64,000 nt of DNA, from the NCBI GenBank assembly GCA_963739435.1, contig CAVUAN010000015.1, positions 62,001 to 126,000 of the forward strand, written 5' to 3'. The position numbers and the translations under genes are program-made. The notes beneath the pieces are model-generated. The model was not told the origin of the DNA, searched no databases, and was given only the letters and a program-made list of their open reading frames with translations. Shown in pieces: positions 8,958 through 17,951 of the stretch (within the stretch, counting starts at the first letter, position 1; each line of letters begins with the position of its first letter). Source of the DNA: CAVUAN01 sp963739435. GTDB taxonomy: Bacteria > Acidobacteriota > Thermoanaerobaculia > UBA5066 > Gp7-AA6.

Positions 8958-9605
8958 TTTGCCGGCCAGGTAGTCGCGGACGAGTTTCATGTCCTCCCAC
9001 ACGTCCTTCTTGCGCTCGGGCGAGCGCAGGAGGAAGGCGGGGTGGAAAGTCGGCATGACCCGTGTCCCGTGCGCCGAGCGCCAGTGTCCGCGCATCCGGC
9101 CGATGGGCTCGTCGGTTTCGAGCAGCGCCTGGGCGGCGAAGGTTCCCAGGGTCACGATCGCTTTCGGTGAGATGAGGCGGATCTGCTCGTCGAGGAACGG
9201 TCGGCAAGAAGCGACCTCATCTGGCTCAGGGTTGCGGTTGTTGGGGGGGCGGCATTTCAACACATTACAAATCCACACCTCTTCGCGCTTCTTGCCCATG
9301 GCCTCGATGATCTTCGTCAGGAGCTGGCCGGCGCGGCCGACGAATGCGAGGCCCTGCTCGTCCTCGTCCCGGCCGGGCGCCTCCCCGACGAACATCAGCT
9401 CGGCCTTCGGGTTTCCCTGGCCAAACACAATGTTCGTCCGCGTCTTCGAGAGCTTGCATCGGGGGCAGCCTTCCAGGAACTTCGCGAGCGCCTTAAGATC
9501 GGGCATCGACCCCTGGGAGAGCTCGGGCATGCCGGCCGAATCGGCCGCATCGACGAAGACGTCCTGGACGCCGATGTCGCGGAAAAACTCGAACTCGTCC
9601 TTCAC
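8955..9605 (-). CDS. udg: Uracil-DNA glycosylase, family 4 (iron-sulfur type)
   Basis: 216 aa. It removes uracil produced by cytosine deamination, the first step of base excision repair. The family 4 features are CPRCKLSKTRTNIVFGQGNP with the first two cluster cysteines, the active-site block FVGEAPGRDEDEQGLAFVGRAGQLL, CNVLKCRPPNNRNPEPDE, the later cluster cysteine in ASCRPFLDEQ, and the C-terminal MPTFHPAFLLRSP motif with its catalytic histidine. The start is GTG at 9605 (MKDEFEFF). About 80 bases of palindromic repeat separate it from coaBC. The usual length and complete motifs suggest a working enzyme. Confidence 0.95.
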   Translation of the reverse strand: MKDEFEFFRDIGVQDVFVDAADSAGMPELSQGSMPDLKALAKFLEGCPRCKLSKTRTNIVFGQGNPKAELMFVGEAPGRDEDEQGLAFVGRAGQLLTKIIEAMGKKREEVWICNVLKCRPPNNRNPEPDEVASCRPFLDEQIRLISPKAIVTLGTFAAQALLETDEPIGRMRGHWRSAHGTRVMPTFHPAFLLRSPERKKDVWEDMKLVRDYLAGK

Positions 9606-9640
9606 GCGGCCGACTCTATCTCCGCGCGTGGCGGTAGTTC

Positions 9641-9724
9641 ACCCCTCACCCTAACCCTCTCCCGGAGGGAGAGGGGACCCGGATCTACTCCCTCTCCCCC
9701 CGGGAGAGGGCCGGGGTGAGGGGC
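9641..9724. repeat. CCCTCACCC...GGGTGAGGG palindromic repeat
   Basis: The outer arms are CCCCTCACCC and GGTGAGGGG, with nested arms of CCCTCTCCC and GGGAGAGGG, so the whole can fold as one long hairpin or two short ones. It lies between udg and coaBC and supplies the last codons and stop (9685-9687) of coaBC. Repeats of this CCCTCACCC/CCCTCTCCC type are dispersed in many G+C-rich bacterial genomes; I see one copy here. Confidence 0.8.
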
Positions 9725-10944
9725 GTGCCTTGCCGACCCGATGACTTCCGAGCCAGTAGGAAGGCGTCCCAGATGCGGTCGGCTACCTGGCGCTTGCTGC
9801 GGAGGGTGACGGTCTCCCGGAGGCCGTCGCGTCCGAGAATCAAGACCTCGTTGTCGGGGGACTCGAAGCCGATGTCGCTGCGGCCGATGTCGTTGACGAC
9901 GACGAGGTCGGCCCCCTTCGATTCCATCTTCCGCCGGGCTCCCTCTTCGAGATTCCCGGTCTCCGCTGCAAACGCCACGACCGTCTGCCCGCGGTTCAAG
10001 GGGCGAAGGCTGGCGAGAACATCCGGCCCCGGCGAAAGCAGCAGCTCTTTCGGTCCATCGGCTCGGTGGAGGCGCTCGGCGGTTTCCTGCGGAATGAAGT
10101 CGGCCACCGCCGCGGCCATCACCAGGCCGTCGCACTCCGGGAACTCGGCTACGAGCAGGGCGTGGAGATCGTCGGCCCTCAGGAAGTCGAGCACGCGGAT
10201 GCCGTGTGGCCGGGGCAAGCCCGTGGCCCCCGCGAGCAGGGTCACGCGGGCCCCGCGATCCCGGGCAGCCTCCGCGAGGGCGTAGCCCATTTTCCCGCTC
10301 GAACGATTCGATACGAAACGAACCGCGTCGATCGGCTCCCGGGTAGGGCCGGCTGTCACAAGGAGCTTCAACCCCTCGAGATCCTTGCTGGCTGCGGCTA
10401 TCCGCAGCGCTTCGGCGATGATCTCGGCGGGTTCGGCCATACGGCCCACCCCAACGTGACTGGAGGCCAGGGGCCCGGAATTCGGGCCGACGAAACGGAC
10501 ACCGCGCGCGCGGAGCATCCGGCAGTTCTCCCGCACGGCCTCGTTCTCCCACATGCGCGTTTCCATCGCCGGCGCGACGAGCACCGGCCCCCCATGCGCC
10601 AGAAAATAGGTCGACAGGAAATCGTCGGCGAAACCCCGAGCGAATTTCGCCAGCGTGTGCGCCGTAGCTGGCGCCACCACGAGCAGATCCGCCCAGTCGG
10701 AAAGAAGCACGTGGTCGACCGTCGGCTTCTCTCCGGTACCCCAGACCTCTGTAAAGACCTCGGCTCCGGAGAGAACTGCGAACGTCAGGGGTTGAACGAA
10801 CTCGCGGGCACCGCGCGTCATGACGACGCGCACCTCGGCGCCGCGCTCCTGCAGGCCCCGCAGAACCTCGACGGCCTTGTAGGCGGCGATACCGCCCGAG
10901 ACCCCGAGGAGGATGCGGGCTTTGTGGACGCTGCGGCCGCTCAC
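9685..10944 (-). CDS. coaBC: Bifunctional phosphopantothenoylcysteine decarboxylase/synthetase CoaBC
   Basis: 419 aa. CoaB joins phosphopantothenate to cysteine and CoaC decarboxylates the product, two steps of coenzyme A synthesis. The flavin-binding CoaC half shows ILLGVSGGIAAYKAVEVLRGL, the active-site His in KPTVDHVLLSDWAD, APAMETRMWEN and VGVGRMAEP. The CoaB half (from about residue 190) shows LLVTAGPTREPIDAVRFVSNRSSGKMG and AAAVADF. The place where many CoaC proteins have a catalytic Cys (ACGxxGxGRM) reads Ala-Ser-Ser-His. The last residues (TPLTPALSRGERE) are translated repeat sequence. The gene precedes udg and follows rpoZ closely, a common pairing. Confidence 0.96.
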   Translation of the reverse strand: MSGRSVHKARILLGVSGGIAAYKAVEVLRGLQERGAEVRVVMTRGAREFVQPLTFAVLSGAEVFTEVWGTGEKPTVDHVLLSDWADLLVVAPATAHTLAKFARGFADDFLSTYFLAHGGPVLVAPAMETRMWENEAVRENCRMLRARGVRFVGPNSGPLASSHVGVGRMAEPAEIIAEALRIAAASKDLEGLKLLVTAGPTREPIDAVRFVSNRSSGKMGYALAEAARDRGARVTLLAGATGLPRPHGIRVLDFLRADDLHALLVAEFPECDGLVMAAAVADFIPQETAERLHRADGPKELLLSPGPDVLASLRPLNRGQTVVAFAAETGNLEEGARRKMESKGADLVVVNDIGRSDIGFESPDNEVLILGRDGLRETVTLRSKRQVADRIWDAFLLARKSSGRQGTPLTPALSRGERE

Positions 10945-10965
10945 GGGAACAGACCCTGAAGAGGC

Positions 10966-11223
10966 CTAGCCGGCGGCTTCTTCTTCGGCGACCTCGTCGA
11001 GGACGGACTCCTCGCCCGCCGCCTCGAGCACGCCGCCCTCGGGGCCCAGTGCCCATTGGACGCGGCTCTCTTCGAACTCTCGGGCGGCCAGCCGCGTGGG
11101 CTTGACGGCCCTCTCGAGCTCCATCTTCGGACGGGCGCCCCTCATGAGCTGTTCGGCTCGCCTGGCCAGCAGAAGGACCATGCGGAACTTGCTGTCGACT
11201 CCCTCGGGCATTTTCTGGATCAT
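10966..11223 (-). CDS. rpoZ: RNA polymerase omega subunit
   Basis: 85 aa. Omega helps RNA polymerase assemble by binding beta prime. The pattern SKFRMVLLLARRAEQLMRGARP matches the conserved first helices (the usual form is NRF.LV..AAKRARQL..G), followed by KPTRLAAREFEE and an acidic tail. Order gmk-rpoZ-coaBC on one strand is a classic bacterial arrangement and supports the call for a small, divergent protein. It starts at ATG 11223, 28 bases after gmk. Confidence 0.9.
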   Translation of the reverse strand: MIQKMPEGVDSKFRMVLLLARRAEQLMRGARPKMELERAVKPTRLAAREFEESRVQWALGPEGGVLEAAGEESVLDEVAEEEAAG

Positions 11224-11251
11224 GGCAGTTGGGTCTCTCTTTCTTGGGCGT

Positions 11252-11878
11252 TCAGCGAAACTCGCGGCGGATCCGATCGATACGGGCCGCCTGCCGGGAC
11301 GCCGTTGCGCGGCGGGCCCGAACTATTGATTCTAACTCAAGTGTGGCCCTTTCCAGGTCATCGTTCACGACAATGTACTGGAACGAGAGGGCTTCCTCGA
11401 TCTCCCGGGCCGCGTTGATCAGCCGCTTCCGGATCGACTCCTCGCTGTCGAGACCCCGCGAGCGAAGGCGCTTCTCGAGCTCGCCTAAGGAGGACGGAAC
11501 GATGAACACGGTCACGGCGTCCGGCCAGGCCGTCCGGATGTCCCGGGCGCCTTTGACATCGATGTCCAGGATCACGTCCTCCCCCGCGGCCAGGCGCGGC
11601 ACGACCTCCGCTCGGGAGGTGCCGTAGATGTTGTCGTGCACCTCGTTGTGCTCGAGGAACTCGTCGCGCTGCACCATGCCCTGGAACTCCGAGACCGAAA
11701 CGAAGTGGTACTCGCGGCCGTTCTGCTCGCCCTGCCGCATCGGCCGCGTCGTGTGGGAGACGGAGAAGTGCAGCTTCGCGCCCGGGGGATTCTCGAGCAG
11801 CCTCCGGATGAGGGTCGTCTTGCCGCCGCCCGAGGGGGACGACACGATGAACAGGTCGCCGCGGGCCGGGGCTGTCAT
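11252..11878 (-). CDS. gmk: Guanylate kinase
   Basis: 208 aa. It phosphorylates GMP to GDP with ATP. The P-loop is at the N-terminus (FIVSSPSGGGKTTLIRRLL), followed by the GMP-binding segment FSVSHTTRPMRQGEQNGREYHFV, FLEHNEVHDNIYGTS, ILDIDVKGARDIR and the lid region SRGLDSEESIRKRL. Its ATG overlaps the yicC stop as ATGA, so translation is probably coupled. Usual length and no missing residues. Confidence 0.97.
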   Translation of the reverse strand: MTAPARGDLFIVSSPSGGGKTTLIRRLLENPPGAKLHFSVSHTTRPMRQGEQNGREYHFVSVSEFQGMVQRDEFLEHNEVHDNIYGTSRAEVVPRLAAGEDVILDIDVKGARDIRTAWPDAVTVFIVPSSLGELEKRLRSRGLDSEESIRKRLINAAREIEEALSFQYIVVNDDLERATLELESIVRARRATASRQAARIDRIRREFR

Positions 11879-12765
11879 TCGACGTTCAAGACCTGCTCGC
11901 GGATCTTCTCCGTCTCGGACTTCATGTCGAGCACGTCGCGGACGATGTGGAGGTCCCGTGCCTTCGAGCCCAGTGTGTTGAGCTCGCGCAGGATCTCTTG
12001 AGAGAGGAACTCCAACCGCTTGCCGACGGGCCCGGGAGGCTCGGCGAGCAGCCCGGAGAACTGGTCGAGATGCCCGGACAGGCGCTGCAGCTCCTCCGAG
12101 ACGTCCGACTTGTCGGCCGCGAGAGCTGCCTCCTGCTCGAGGCGGCCCGGGTCGATCGGCACCTCCGGGAAGAGAGCCTTGACCCGCTCTCGAAGAGTCT
12201 CCGCCAGCCGGCGAGCGATCTCCTCCCGCCGCGCCTCGAGCTGGCGCGTCTTCTCCTGGAGAGTCGTCACCCGCGCTCCGAGGTCGGCGCCGATCAAGGC
12301 TCCCTCGGACTCGCGCATCGCGACCAGGGCGCGCGCCGCGACCTCCGCCAGAGCCTCGAGCGCCGCAGCCTCCTCCTCCGTGAAGCCGTCCTCCCCGCCC
12401 TCGACCGAGATGATCTGCGGCACGGAGAGCAGGTCGCGCACCTCGAGTTTTCCGGCCAGCGGGTACTTTGCCGACAGCGCCGCCAGGCGGGAGATCAGGG
12501 CTTCGAGCAGCCCCTCGTCGACTGTCACGGTGTGCCCGGCAGCCGAGATCCGCCGGACGCGGAGCGCCACCTCGACTTTTCCCCGGCTGACGTGCCGCGC
12601 CAGCGCGCGCCGCACAACCGGCTCGAGCGACGCCTCGCTCTCCCGCGCCTTGACCGTCAGGTCGAGAAACCGGTGATTGACGCTCCGCACCACGACCTCG
12701 GCCGTGCAGTCGCGTCCGAGCGGCCCGTGGGCGCGCCCGAAACCCGTCATGCTCCGGATGTTCAA
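11875..12765 (-). CDS. yicC: YicC/YloC family endoribonuclease
   Basis: 296 aa. YicC proteins are recently recognised single-strand-selective endoribonucleases. The hallmark N-terminus SMTGFGRA is present, followed by VVVRSVNHRFLDLTVKARES, the acidic helical middle, and the very conserved C-terminus (LEQEAALAADKSDVSEELQR, GKRLEFLSQEILRELNTLGS). The TTG at 12765 overlaps the upstream transporter stop (TTGA) and gives MNIRSMTGFG; ATG 12750 is the alternative. yicC-gmk-rpoZ is a widely kept gene order. Confidence 0.94.
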   Translation of the reverse strand: MNIRSMTGFGRAHGPLGRDCTAEVVVRSVNHRFLDLTVKARESEASLEPVVRRALARHVSRGKVEVALRVRRISAAGHTVTVDEGLLEALISRLAALSAKYPLAGKLEVRDLLSVPQIISVEGGEDGFTEEEAAALEALAEVAARALVAMRESEGALIGADLGARVTTLQEKTRQLEARREEIARRLAETLRERVKALFPEVPIDPGRLEQEAALAADKSDVSEELQRLSGHLDQFSGLLAEPPGPVGKRLEFLSQEILRELNTLGSKARDLHIVRDVLDMKSETEKIREQVLNVE

Positions 12766-14669
12766 CGGCCGACGGGCTCCGGAGCCGGAGAAGCTTCCTT
12801 GTCCACGAAGAACTGCATGTCGTGCAGCCTGCGGTATAGGCCGTTCTTCGTCAAGAGCTCGGCGTGCGTGCCGGACTCGGCGATCCGGCCCTTGTCCAGG
12901 ACGAGGATGCGGTCGGCCCGGCGCACGGTCGAAAGCCGGTGGGCGATGACCAGCGTCGTGCGGCCTTTCATGAGGTTCGTGAGAGCTTTTCCCAGCAGCG
13001 ACTCGGATTCGGCATCCAGCTGCGAGGTTGCCTCGTCGAGAATCAGGATCGGGGCGTCCTTGTAGAGGGCTCGCGCGATGGCGAGGCGCTGGCGCTGGCC
13101 TCCGGACAGGCGCGCCCCGTCTTCCCCCACTGTCGTGTCGTAGCCCAGCGGCAGGCTCTCGATGAACTGATCGGCGCATGCCGCCCGCGCCGCGGCCCGG
13201 ACGCGCTCCTGCGGCGCTTCGGGCTGGCCGTAGGCGATGTTGGCGCGCACCGTCGTGTCGAAAAGAATCGTCTCCTGCGTGACCAGACTGATCTGGCGGC
13301 GCAGCGACGCGAGACTTGCGCCCTTGAGGTCCGCGCCGTCGAACGTCACTCGCCCCTGCGTCGGGTCGTAGAACCGGGGCAGCAGGTTGGCGAGAGTCGT
13401 CTTACCGGCGCCGGAAGGGCCGACGAGGGCGACCGTCTCGCCGCGCCGGATGACGCAATCGACCTCCGAAAGAACAGGCTCGGCCCCATAGCGGAAGCCG
13501 ACACGCTCGAAGGCGATCTGTGCCGAGAAAGGCGGGAGCTCGGAGGCCGACGGCGCCTCCACGATCTCGTTCTCGCTGTCCATGACATCGAAGATGCGCC
13601 GGGCCGACGACAGGCCGAGCTGGATGGCCAGGTTTGTCCGCGTGATGTCCTTGATCGGCTTGTACATCATCATGAGAGCAGCCAAGAAAGAGATGATGCC
13701 CCCCACGGTCATCGCGCCGGCTTTTATCTGGGTGGCCGCGTAGACGAAGAGAACGGAGAGCGCAAGGCCGGCCAACACCTCCATCAGCGGCGAGCCAAAT
13801 GCCACGGTGCGCATCGCCTGACGGCTGGTGCGCAGGTAGCGGTCATTCGCCTCTCCAAATCGCTTCTCCTCGAAGGGCTCCATGCCATAAGTCTTGATCA
13901 CGCGCTGGCCCTTCAGCGTCTCCGACAGAATCGAACCGATCTCGCCGATCCGCTCGCGGGAAGAGAACGTCGTCTTTCCCAGGCGCCGGGTGATTTCCAT
14001 GATCGGCAGGAACAACAGCGGCCCGGTCAGCAGAACGATTGCCGTCAGCCTGGCATTCAACGAGAACAGGTAGACGAGGATCAGGGCGATCGTGACGATG
14101 CCCTGAAAGAAATCGGCGAGCCGCGTCCCGAAGGCCGACTGCACCTGCTCGACATCGGAGAGCAGGCGCGAGAGAAGGTCCCCCGTGGATGCTCGCGTGT
14201 AAAAGCGGACCGACTGCGCGAGCAGGCTCGCGTACGCGTCGCGCCGGAGGTCACGGACCGTTGCCAGGCCGATACCGTTCAACTCGAACTCCGAGAAGTA
14301 CGAGAAGACGTTCTTGGCCAGAAGAGCCAGAAAGAGCAGCAGCGGGACGGCGACGCGCTCGGAAACTCCCGCCGTCCGGGCCTCCGCGACGGCAGCGTCG
14401 TAGCCTCTGTCGAGCCACCGCAGGGCGGGAGCCACGTTCACGGCCGGGGTGGGCGCCTTCTGGAATTGAGCCAGGGAAGCCGCGGCTCCGGCTCCGAGGG
14501 TGTCGTCCACGACCTTGTGGAGCAGAAAGAGAAGCAAGACCGTCGCGAGGGAAACGGCCAGCATCGAGGCGAGAGCGATCAGGACGCGGCCGCGGTAGCG
14601 GCCGAAGTAGCCGAGAAGGCGAGCGAGCGCCGTCCGATTCTCGGCCGCAGCGAGACTGCGGTCTCTCAT
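12762..14669 (-). CDS. msbA: ABC transporter of the MsbA lipid A/phospholipid exporter type
   Basis: 635 aa, a half-transporter with the membrane domain (six segments, about residues 20-330) fused to the ATPase domain. Walker A is VALVGPSGAGKTTLANLLPRF, the Q-loop SLVTQETILF, the signature RLSGGQRQRLAIARAL, Walker B ILILDEATSQLD and the H-loop VIAHRLSTV. A long periplasmic insertion lies between the first two membrane segments. It lies directly after lpxB (ATGA overlap), which favours a lipid A flippase of the MsbA type, though sequence alone cannot exclude another lipid or peptide exporter. Confidence 0.88.
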   Translation of the reverse strand: MRDRSLAAAENRTALARLLGYFGRYRGRVLIALASMLAVSLATVLLLFLLHKVVDDTLGAGAAASLAQFQKAPTPAVNVAPALRWLDRGYDAAVAEARTAGVSERVAVPLLLFLALLAKNVFSYFSEFELNGIGLATVRDLRRDAYASLLAQSVRFYTRASTGDLLSRLLSDVEQVQSAFGTRLADFFQGIVTIALILVYLFSLNARLTAIVLLTGPLLFLPIMEITRRLGKTTFSSRERIGEIGSILSETLKGQRVIKTYGMEPFEEKRFGEANDRYLRTSRQAMRTVAFGSPLMEVLAGLALSVLFVYAATQIKAGAMTVGGIISFLAALMMMYKPIKDITRTNLAIQLGLSSARRIFDVMDSENEIVEAPSASELPPFSAQIAFERVGFRYGAEPVLSEVDCVIRRGETVALVGPSGAGKTTLANLLPRFYDPTQGRVTFDGADLKGASLASLRRQISLVTQETILFDTTVRANIAYGQPEAPQERVRAAARAACADQFIESLPLGYDTTVGEDGARLSGGQRQRLAIARALYKDAPILILDEATSQLDAESESLLGKALTNLMKGRTTLVIAHRLSTVRRADRILVLDKGRIAESGTHAELLTKNGLYRRLHDMQFFVDKEASPAPEPVGR

Positions 14670-15802
14670 GGCAGAGCGGCGCCGACGGGGATCGGCCGTG
14701 CGCCGTCGATCGCCGCCAGGATCGCTTCCGCTGCCCGCCCGGATGCACCCGGGGGTCCCAGGAGCTCGGCCACTCGCGCCAGATCCGCACGCATCCGGGC
14801 CTGCCGCGCCGGCGACGCCAGGATGGCCTCGGCTTCCGCGGTCAGCCGCTCGCCCGTGAAGTCGCCCTGAAGCAACTCCGGGACCACCTCGGCTCCGGCC
14901 ACGAGATTGACGAGCGAGGCCCAGGGCACGCGCACCATCAGCTTCGCGATCGCCCAGGTCATTCGGGACATCCGGTAGACGACGACCATCGGGGCGCCGC
15001 AAAGGGCCGTCTCGAGAGTGGCCGTGCCCGAGGCCACGAGCACCAGATCGGCCGTGGCGAGCAAGGGGTGCATCCCCTCCGTGACGATCCGCACACCCGC
15101 ATCGGAAGCCCCGGCAAAAAGCTCCTCCGGCAGCCCCGGAGCGCGGACCGCGACAACCTCGAGCCCGTGGCGGCGCGAGAGCGCGTCGGCGGCCGCGAGC
15201 ATCGCCGGCCAATGCCTCCTGAGCTCCGCCGAGCGGCTTCCAGGCAGAAGGACCAGCCGGCGGCGCGTCTTGGGAGGCAACGGGCTTTCCCGCGAGAGAC
15301 CCTCGCGCACGTCATCGACGATCGGGTGCCCCTCGCAAACGGCGTCGGCCCCGAGACGCCGGTAGATTTCCGCCTCGAACGGGAAGAGCGTCACGATGCG
15401 CCGCGCTCGGCGGGCGATCACCGCGGCTCTCCCCTTCCTCCACGCCCAGACCTGGGGGCTGATGTAGTAGACGATCGGGACGCCGGCGCTCCTCAAACGG
15501 CGGGCCAGAAGAGCATGGAAATCCGGGAAGTCGATCAGGACGGCCGCCTCGGGCCGGCGGCGCAGGGCTTCGCGGGAGAGGACCTTCAGGGCTCGAAAGA
15601 GGGCCGGCGCCTTCTCCAGAACTTCGGAAATGCCCACGACCGACAGGGACTCCGAGCGCACGACGGTCTCCAGGCCGCTCGACGCGAGGCGTGCCCCTCC
15701 CATACCGAACGCGTGCACGGGCCGCCTTCTGCCGAGCTCGTCGAGCAGCCGCGCTCCGTGCTGATCCCCCGAGGCTTCTCCGGCTGACAGGAGCAGGTTC
15801 AA
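14666..15802 (-). CDS. lpxB: Lipid-A-disaccharide synthase
   Basis: 378 aa. It joins UDP-diacylglucosamine to lipid X to make the lipid A disaccharide. Typical GT19 segments are LLSAGEASGDQHGARLLDEL, AFGMGGARLAS, VVGISEVLEKAP, AVLIDFPDFHALLARRLR, VYYISPQVWAWRKGR, LFPFEAEIY, VLLPGSRSAELRRHWPAM and VASGTATLETALCGAPMVV. The start is TTG at 15802, overlapping the asnB stop (TTGA), and is the natural family N-terminus (NLLLSAGE). It shows that the organism makes lipid A. Confidence 0.97.
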   Translation of the reverse strand: MNLLLSAGEASGDQHGARLLDELGRRRPVHAFGMGGARLASSGLETVVRSESLSVVGISEVLEKAPALFRALKVLSREALRRRPEAAVLIDFPDFHALLARRLRSAGVPIVYYISPQVWAWRKGRAAVIARRARRIVTLFPFEAEIYRRLGADAVCEGHPIVDDVREGLSRESPLPPKTRRRLVLLPGSRSAELRRHWPAMLAAADALSRRHGLEVVAVRAPGLPEELFAGASDAGVRIVTEGMHPLLATADLVLVASGTATLETALCGAPMVVVYRMSRMTWAIAKLMVRVPWASLVNLVAGAEVVPELLQGDFTGERLTAEAEAILASPARQARMRADLARVAELLGPPGASGRAAEAILAAIDGARPIPVGAALP

Positions 15803-17709
15803 AGCCCCGCCATTAAAGCACCGGACACCGGGACCAGACCGGACACGGCTCGCCGGTCACCCACGATCCAACGCCGGTACCAGGCCTCCAGGCAGAGCAG
15901 CAGCCACAGCTTGCCGTGGCGCCGCTGTGTTCCCGCCTCGATCAAGGCGCGCACGCCTCGCGGGTCGATCACTCCGTCGGCAGCGAGACGCCCCCGCTCG
16001 AGAGCGGTGAGAGAGGCCTCCCGTCCAGCGCCTCCCACCCAGCGCTTGAAGGGAGGGGAAAAGCCGGCCTTGGGCCGCGTGGCAATCGCTTCGGGCAGCC
16101 AGGGGGACACCGCCTCGCGAAAGGCGACTTTCGTCGCGCCGGGCCGCATGAGGCGATCGGGCGGCAGGGCGAAGGCATACTCGATCAACTCGCGGTCGAG
16201 GAGAGGCACGCGGGCTTCGAGCCCCAGCGCCATCGTGGAGCGGTCGACGAGGGCCAGGCCGTTGTCGGGCAGGTACGTGTGCAGGTCCAGGTAAAGGAGC
16301 CGGTGAACCAGCGGCAAGTCCGGACGGTCGAACCGTCGGATCAGCCAGGCCGGATCCTCGGGCGCGCGGCCCAGCACCCGCTCCTGCTCGGAGCGGTAGA
16401 AGAAGCCGCGGACCGGAAAATACCGGGACGGAAAATCCGGCCCGATCAAGCGCGCCGCTCCGGCCGCGCGGGACAGGCGCGGAATCCGGGAAGCCGGACC
16501 CTGGAGCGCGCGATCGGCGAGCGTGAAGAGCGGATGGAGAGAACCGAGCCGCCGGCGCATCTCTTCGTAGCGCAGGGCCGTCTGGTGCCAGCCGTAGCCT
16601 CCAAAAACCTCGTCTCCCCCGTCGCCGGAGAGCACGACCTTGACCGACTCCCGGCAGATCCGGGACAGCTCCACCATCGCCAGCGCCCGGGAGTCGTACA
16701 GCGGCTCGTCGTAGATCTCGGCGGCGCGTTCCAGTGCCGTCGCGAGATCCCCCACGTCCAGGAGCTTCTCGCGATGCTCGGTGCCGAAGGCCTTTGCCGC
16801 AAGGCGCGCGTGCTCGACGTCTGAAAGGCTGCCGTCCCGATAGGCCACCGCGAACGTCGGCAGCGGCCGGGGGGATTGCCGGGCCGCGAGGGCCACGACC
16901 GTGGAGGAGTCGAGACCCCCGGAGAGAAACGCCCCGACCGGCACGTCGGAGACGAGGTGCGAGCGGACCGCCCCCTCGAGGCGCTCTCGCAGGTCCACAA
17001 CATCGTCGCCGCCTGCTGCGGGGGTGAACCGTTCGAGCCGCCAGTACGGCTCTATTTCGAGCCGTCCCGTAGCGGGCTCGTAGAGAAGCCGGTGTGCCGC
17101 CGGAAGCTTGCGGATGCCGGCGAAAATCGACCGGTCAAACGGGACATATCCGTAGGAGAGGTAGTCCGAGAGCGCTTCCGGATCGAGGCGTGCAGAAATC
17201 GATGGCAGCGTGAGGAGGGCCCTGGGCTGGGATGCGAACGCGAGCCCTTCGGGTCGGACGGCATAGTAAAGGGGCTTGATGCCGATTCGGTCCCTCGCGA
17301 GGAGGAGCCGCCCCTCCTCTTCGGTCCAGAGCGCGAGAGCAAACATTCCCTCGAGTCTCACGAGACCGGAAGCGCCCTCGCGACGCAGCAGGCGGTGAGC
17401 GACCTCTCCGTCGCTCTCGGATGCGAATCGCTCTCCCAGTGTTTCGAGGCCGGTTCGCAGCGCGCGGAAATTGTAGATCTCGCCGTTGTGGATGAATCCG
17501 GAGCGGCCGTCCCATCCGACGGAGGGCTCCTCGCCCCGGGGCGAGGTGTCCAGGATGGCGAGGCGCCGGTGGCCGAGAACGGCATGACCGCCGGGTGAAT
17601 GCCAGACTTTGCAGCCGTCGGGGCCGCGCAGCGCGAGGGCTTCGAGCGGGCGGGCGAGGATCTCGGGGTCGGCCCGTTCCCTCGAGACCCAACCCGCGAT
17701 GCCGCACAT
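15799..17709 (-). CDS. asnB: Asparagine synthase (glutamine-hydrolysing)
   Basis: 636 aa. The N-terminal glutaminase has the nucleophile Cys2 (MCGIAGW), RGPDG and FIHNGEIYNF; the C-terminal synthase domain has the PP-loop FLSGGLDSSTVVALAA and SGDGGDEVFGGYGWH. Such proteins make asparagine, but close paralogues also amidate sugars in surface polysaccharide clusters. Its coupling to lpxB (stop overlapping the TTG start) leaves an envelope role open. The ATG at 17709 is fixed by the need for Cys2. Confidence 0.93.
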   Translation of the reverse strand: MCGIAGWVSRERADPEILARPLEALALRGPDGCKVWHSPGGHAVLGHRRLAILDTSPRGEEPSVGWDGRSGFIHNGEIYNFRALRTGLETLGERFASESDGEVAHRLLRREGASGLVRLEGMFALALWTEEEGRLLLARDRIGIKPLYYAVRPEGLAFASQPRALLTLPSISARLDPEALSDYLSYGYVPFDRSIFAGIRKLPAAHRLLYEPATGRLEIEPYWRLERFTPAAGGDDVVDLRERLEGAVRSHLVSDVPVGAFLSGGLDSSTVVALAARQSPRPLPTFAVAYRDGSLSDVEHARLAAKAFGTEHREKLLDVGDLATALERAAEIYDEPLYDSRALAMVELSRICRESVKVVLSGDGGDEVFGGYGWHQTALRYEEMRRRLGSLHPLFTLADRALQGPASRIPRLSRAAGAARLIGPDFPSRYFPVRGFFYRSEQERVLGRAPEDPAWLIRRFDRPDLPLVHRLLYLDLHTYLPDNGLALVDRSTMALGLEARVPLLDRELIEYAFALPPDRLMRPGATKVAFREAVSPWLPEAIATRPKAGFSPPFKRWVGGAGREASLTALERGRLAADGVIDPRGVRALIEAGTQRRHGKLWLLLCLEAWYRRWIVGDRRAVSGLVPVSGALMAGL

Positions 17710-17762
17710 AATCCGTTATCCGCGGTCGAGCGGCCTCTTCGGCAGCCTCGGCATCACCGGTC

Positions 17763-17951
17763 TCACGCCGGGAAGGGGTACATGAGCCAGGCCACCGCGA
17801 GGCCGCCCAGCACGAGAGAGCCGAAGATGATGCCGAACAGGCGCCACCGCTCGCGCCGGCTCTCCCGCCAGAGGATCGCGAAGAAAGCCGAAACCAGAAG
17901 GGCGTAGGTGCACATGATCAGGAAGTGGTCCGCGGGCAGGAGCTTCGTCAC
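17763..17951 (-). CDS. Small membrane protein, unknown function
   Basis: 62 aa with two predicted membrane helices, FLIMCTYALLVSAFFAIL and LFGIIFGSLVLGGLAVAWLMYPF, joined by a short basic loop (WRESRRERWR). I do not recognise a family. The GTG start overlaps the stop of the preceding membrane protein gene (GTGA), which supports it as a real coupled gene. It lies between that gene and asnB. Confidence 0.7.
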   Translation of the reverse strand: MTKLLPADHFLIMCTYALLVSAFFAILWRESRRERWRLFGIIFGSLVLGGLAVAWLMYPFPA

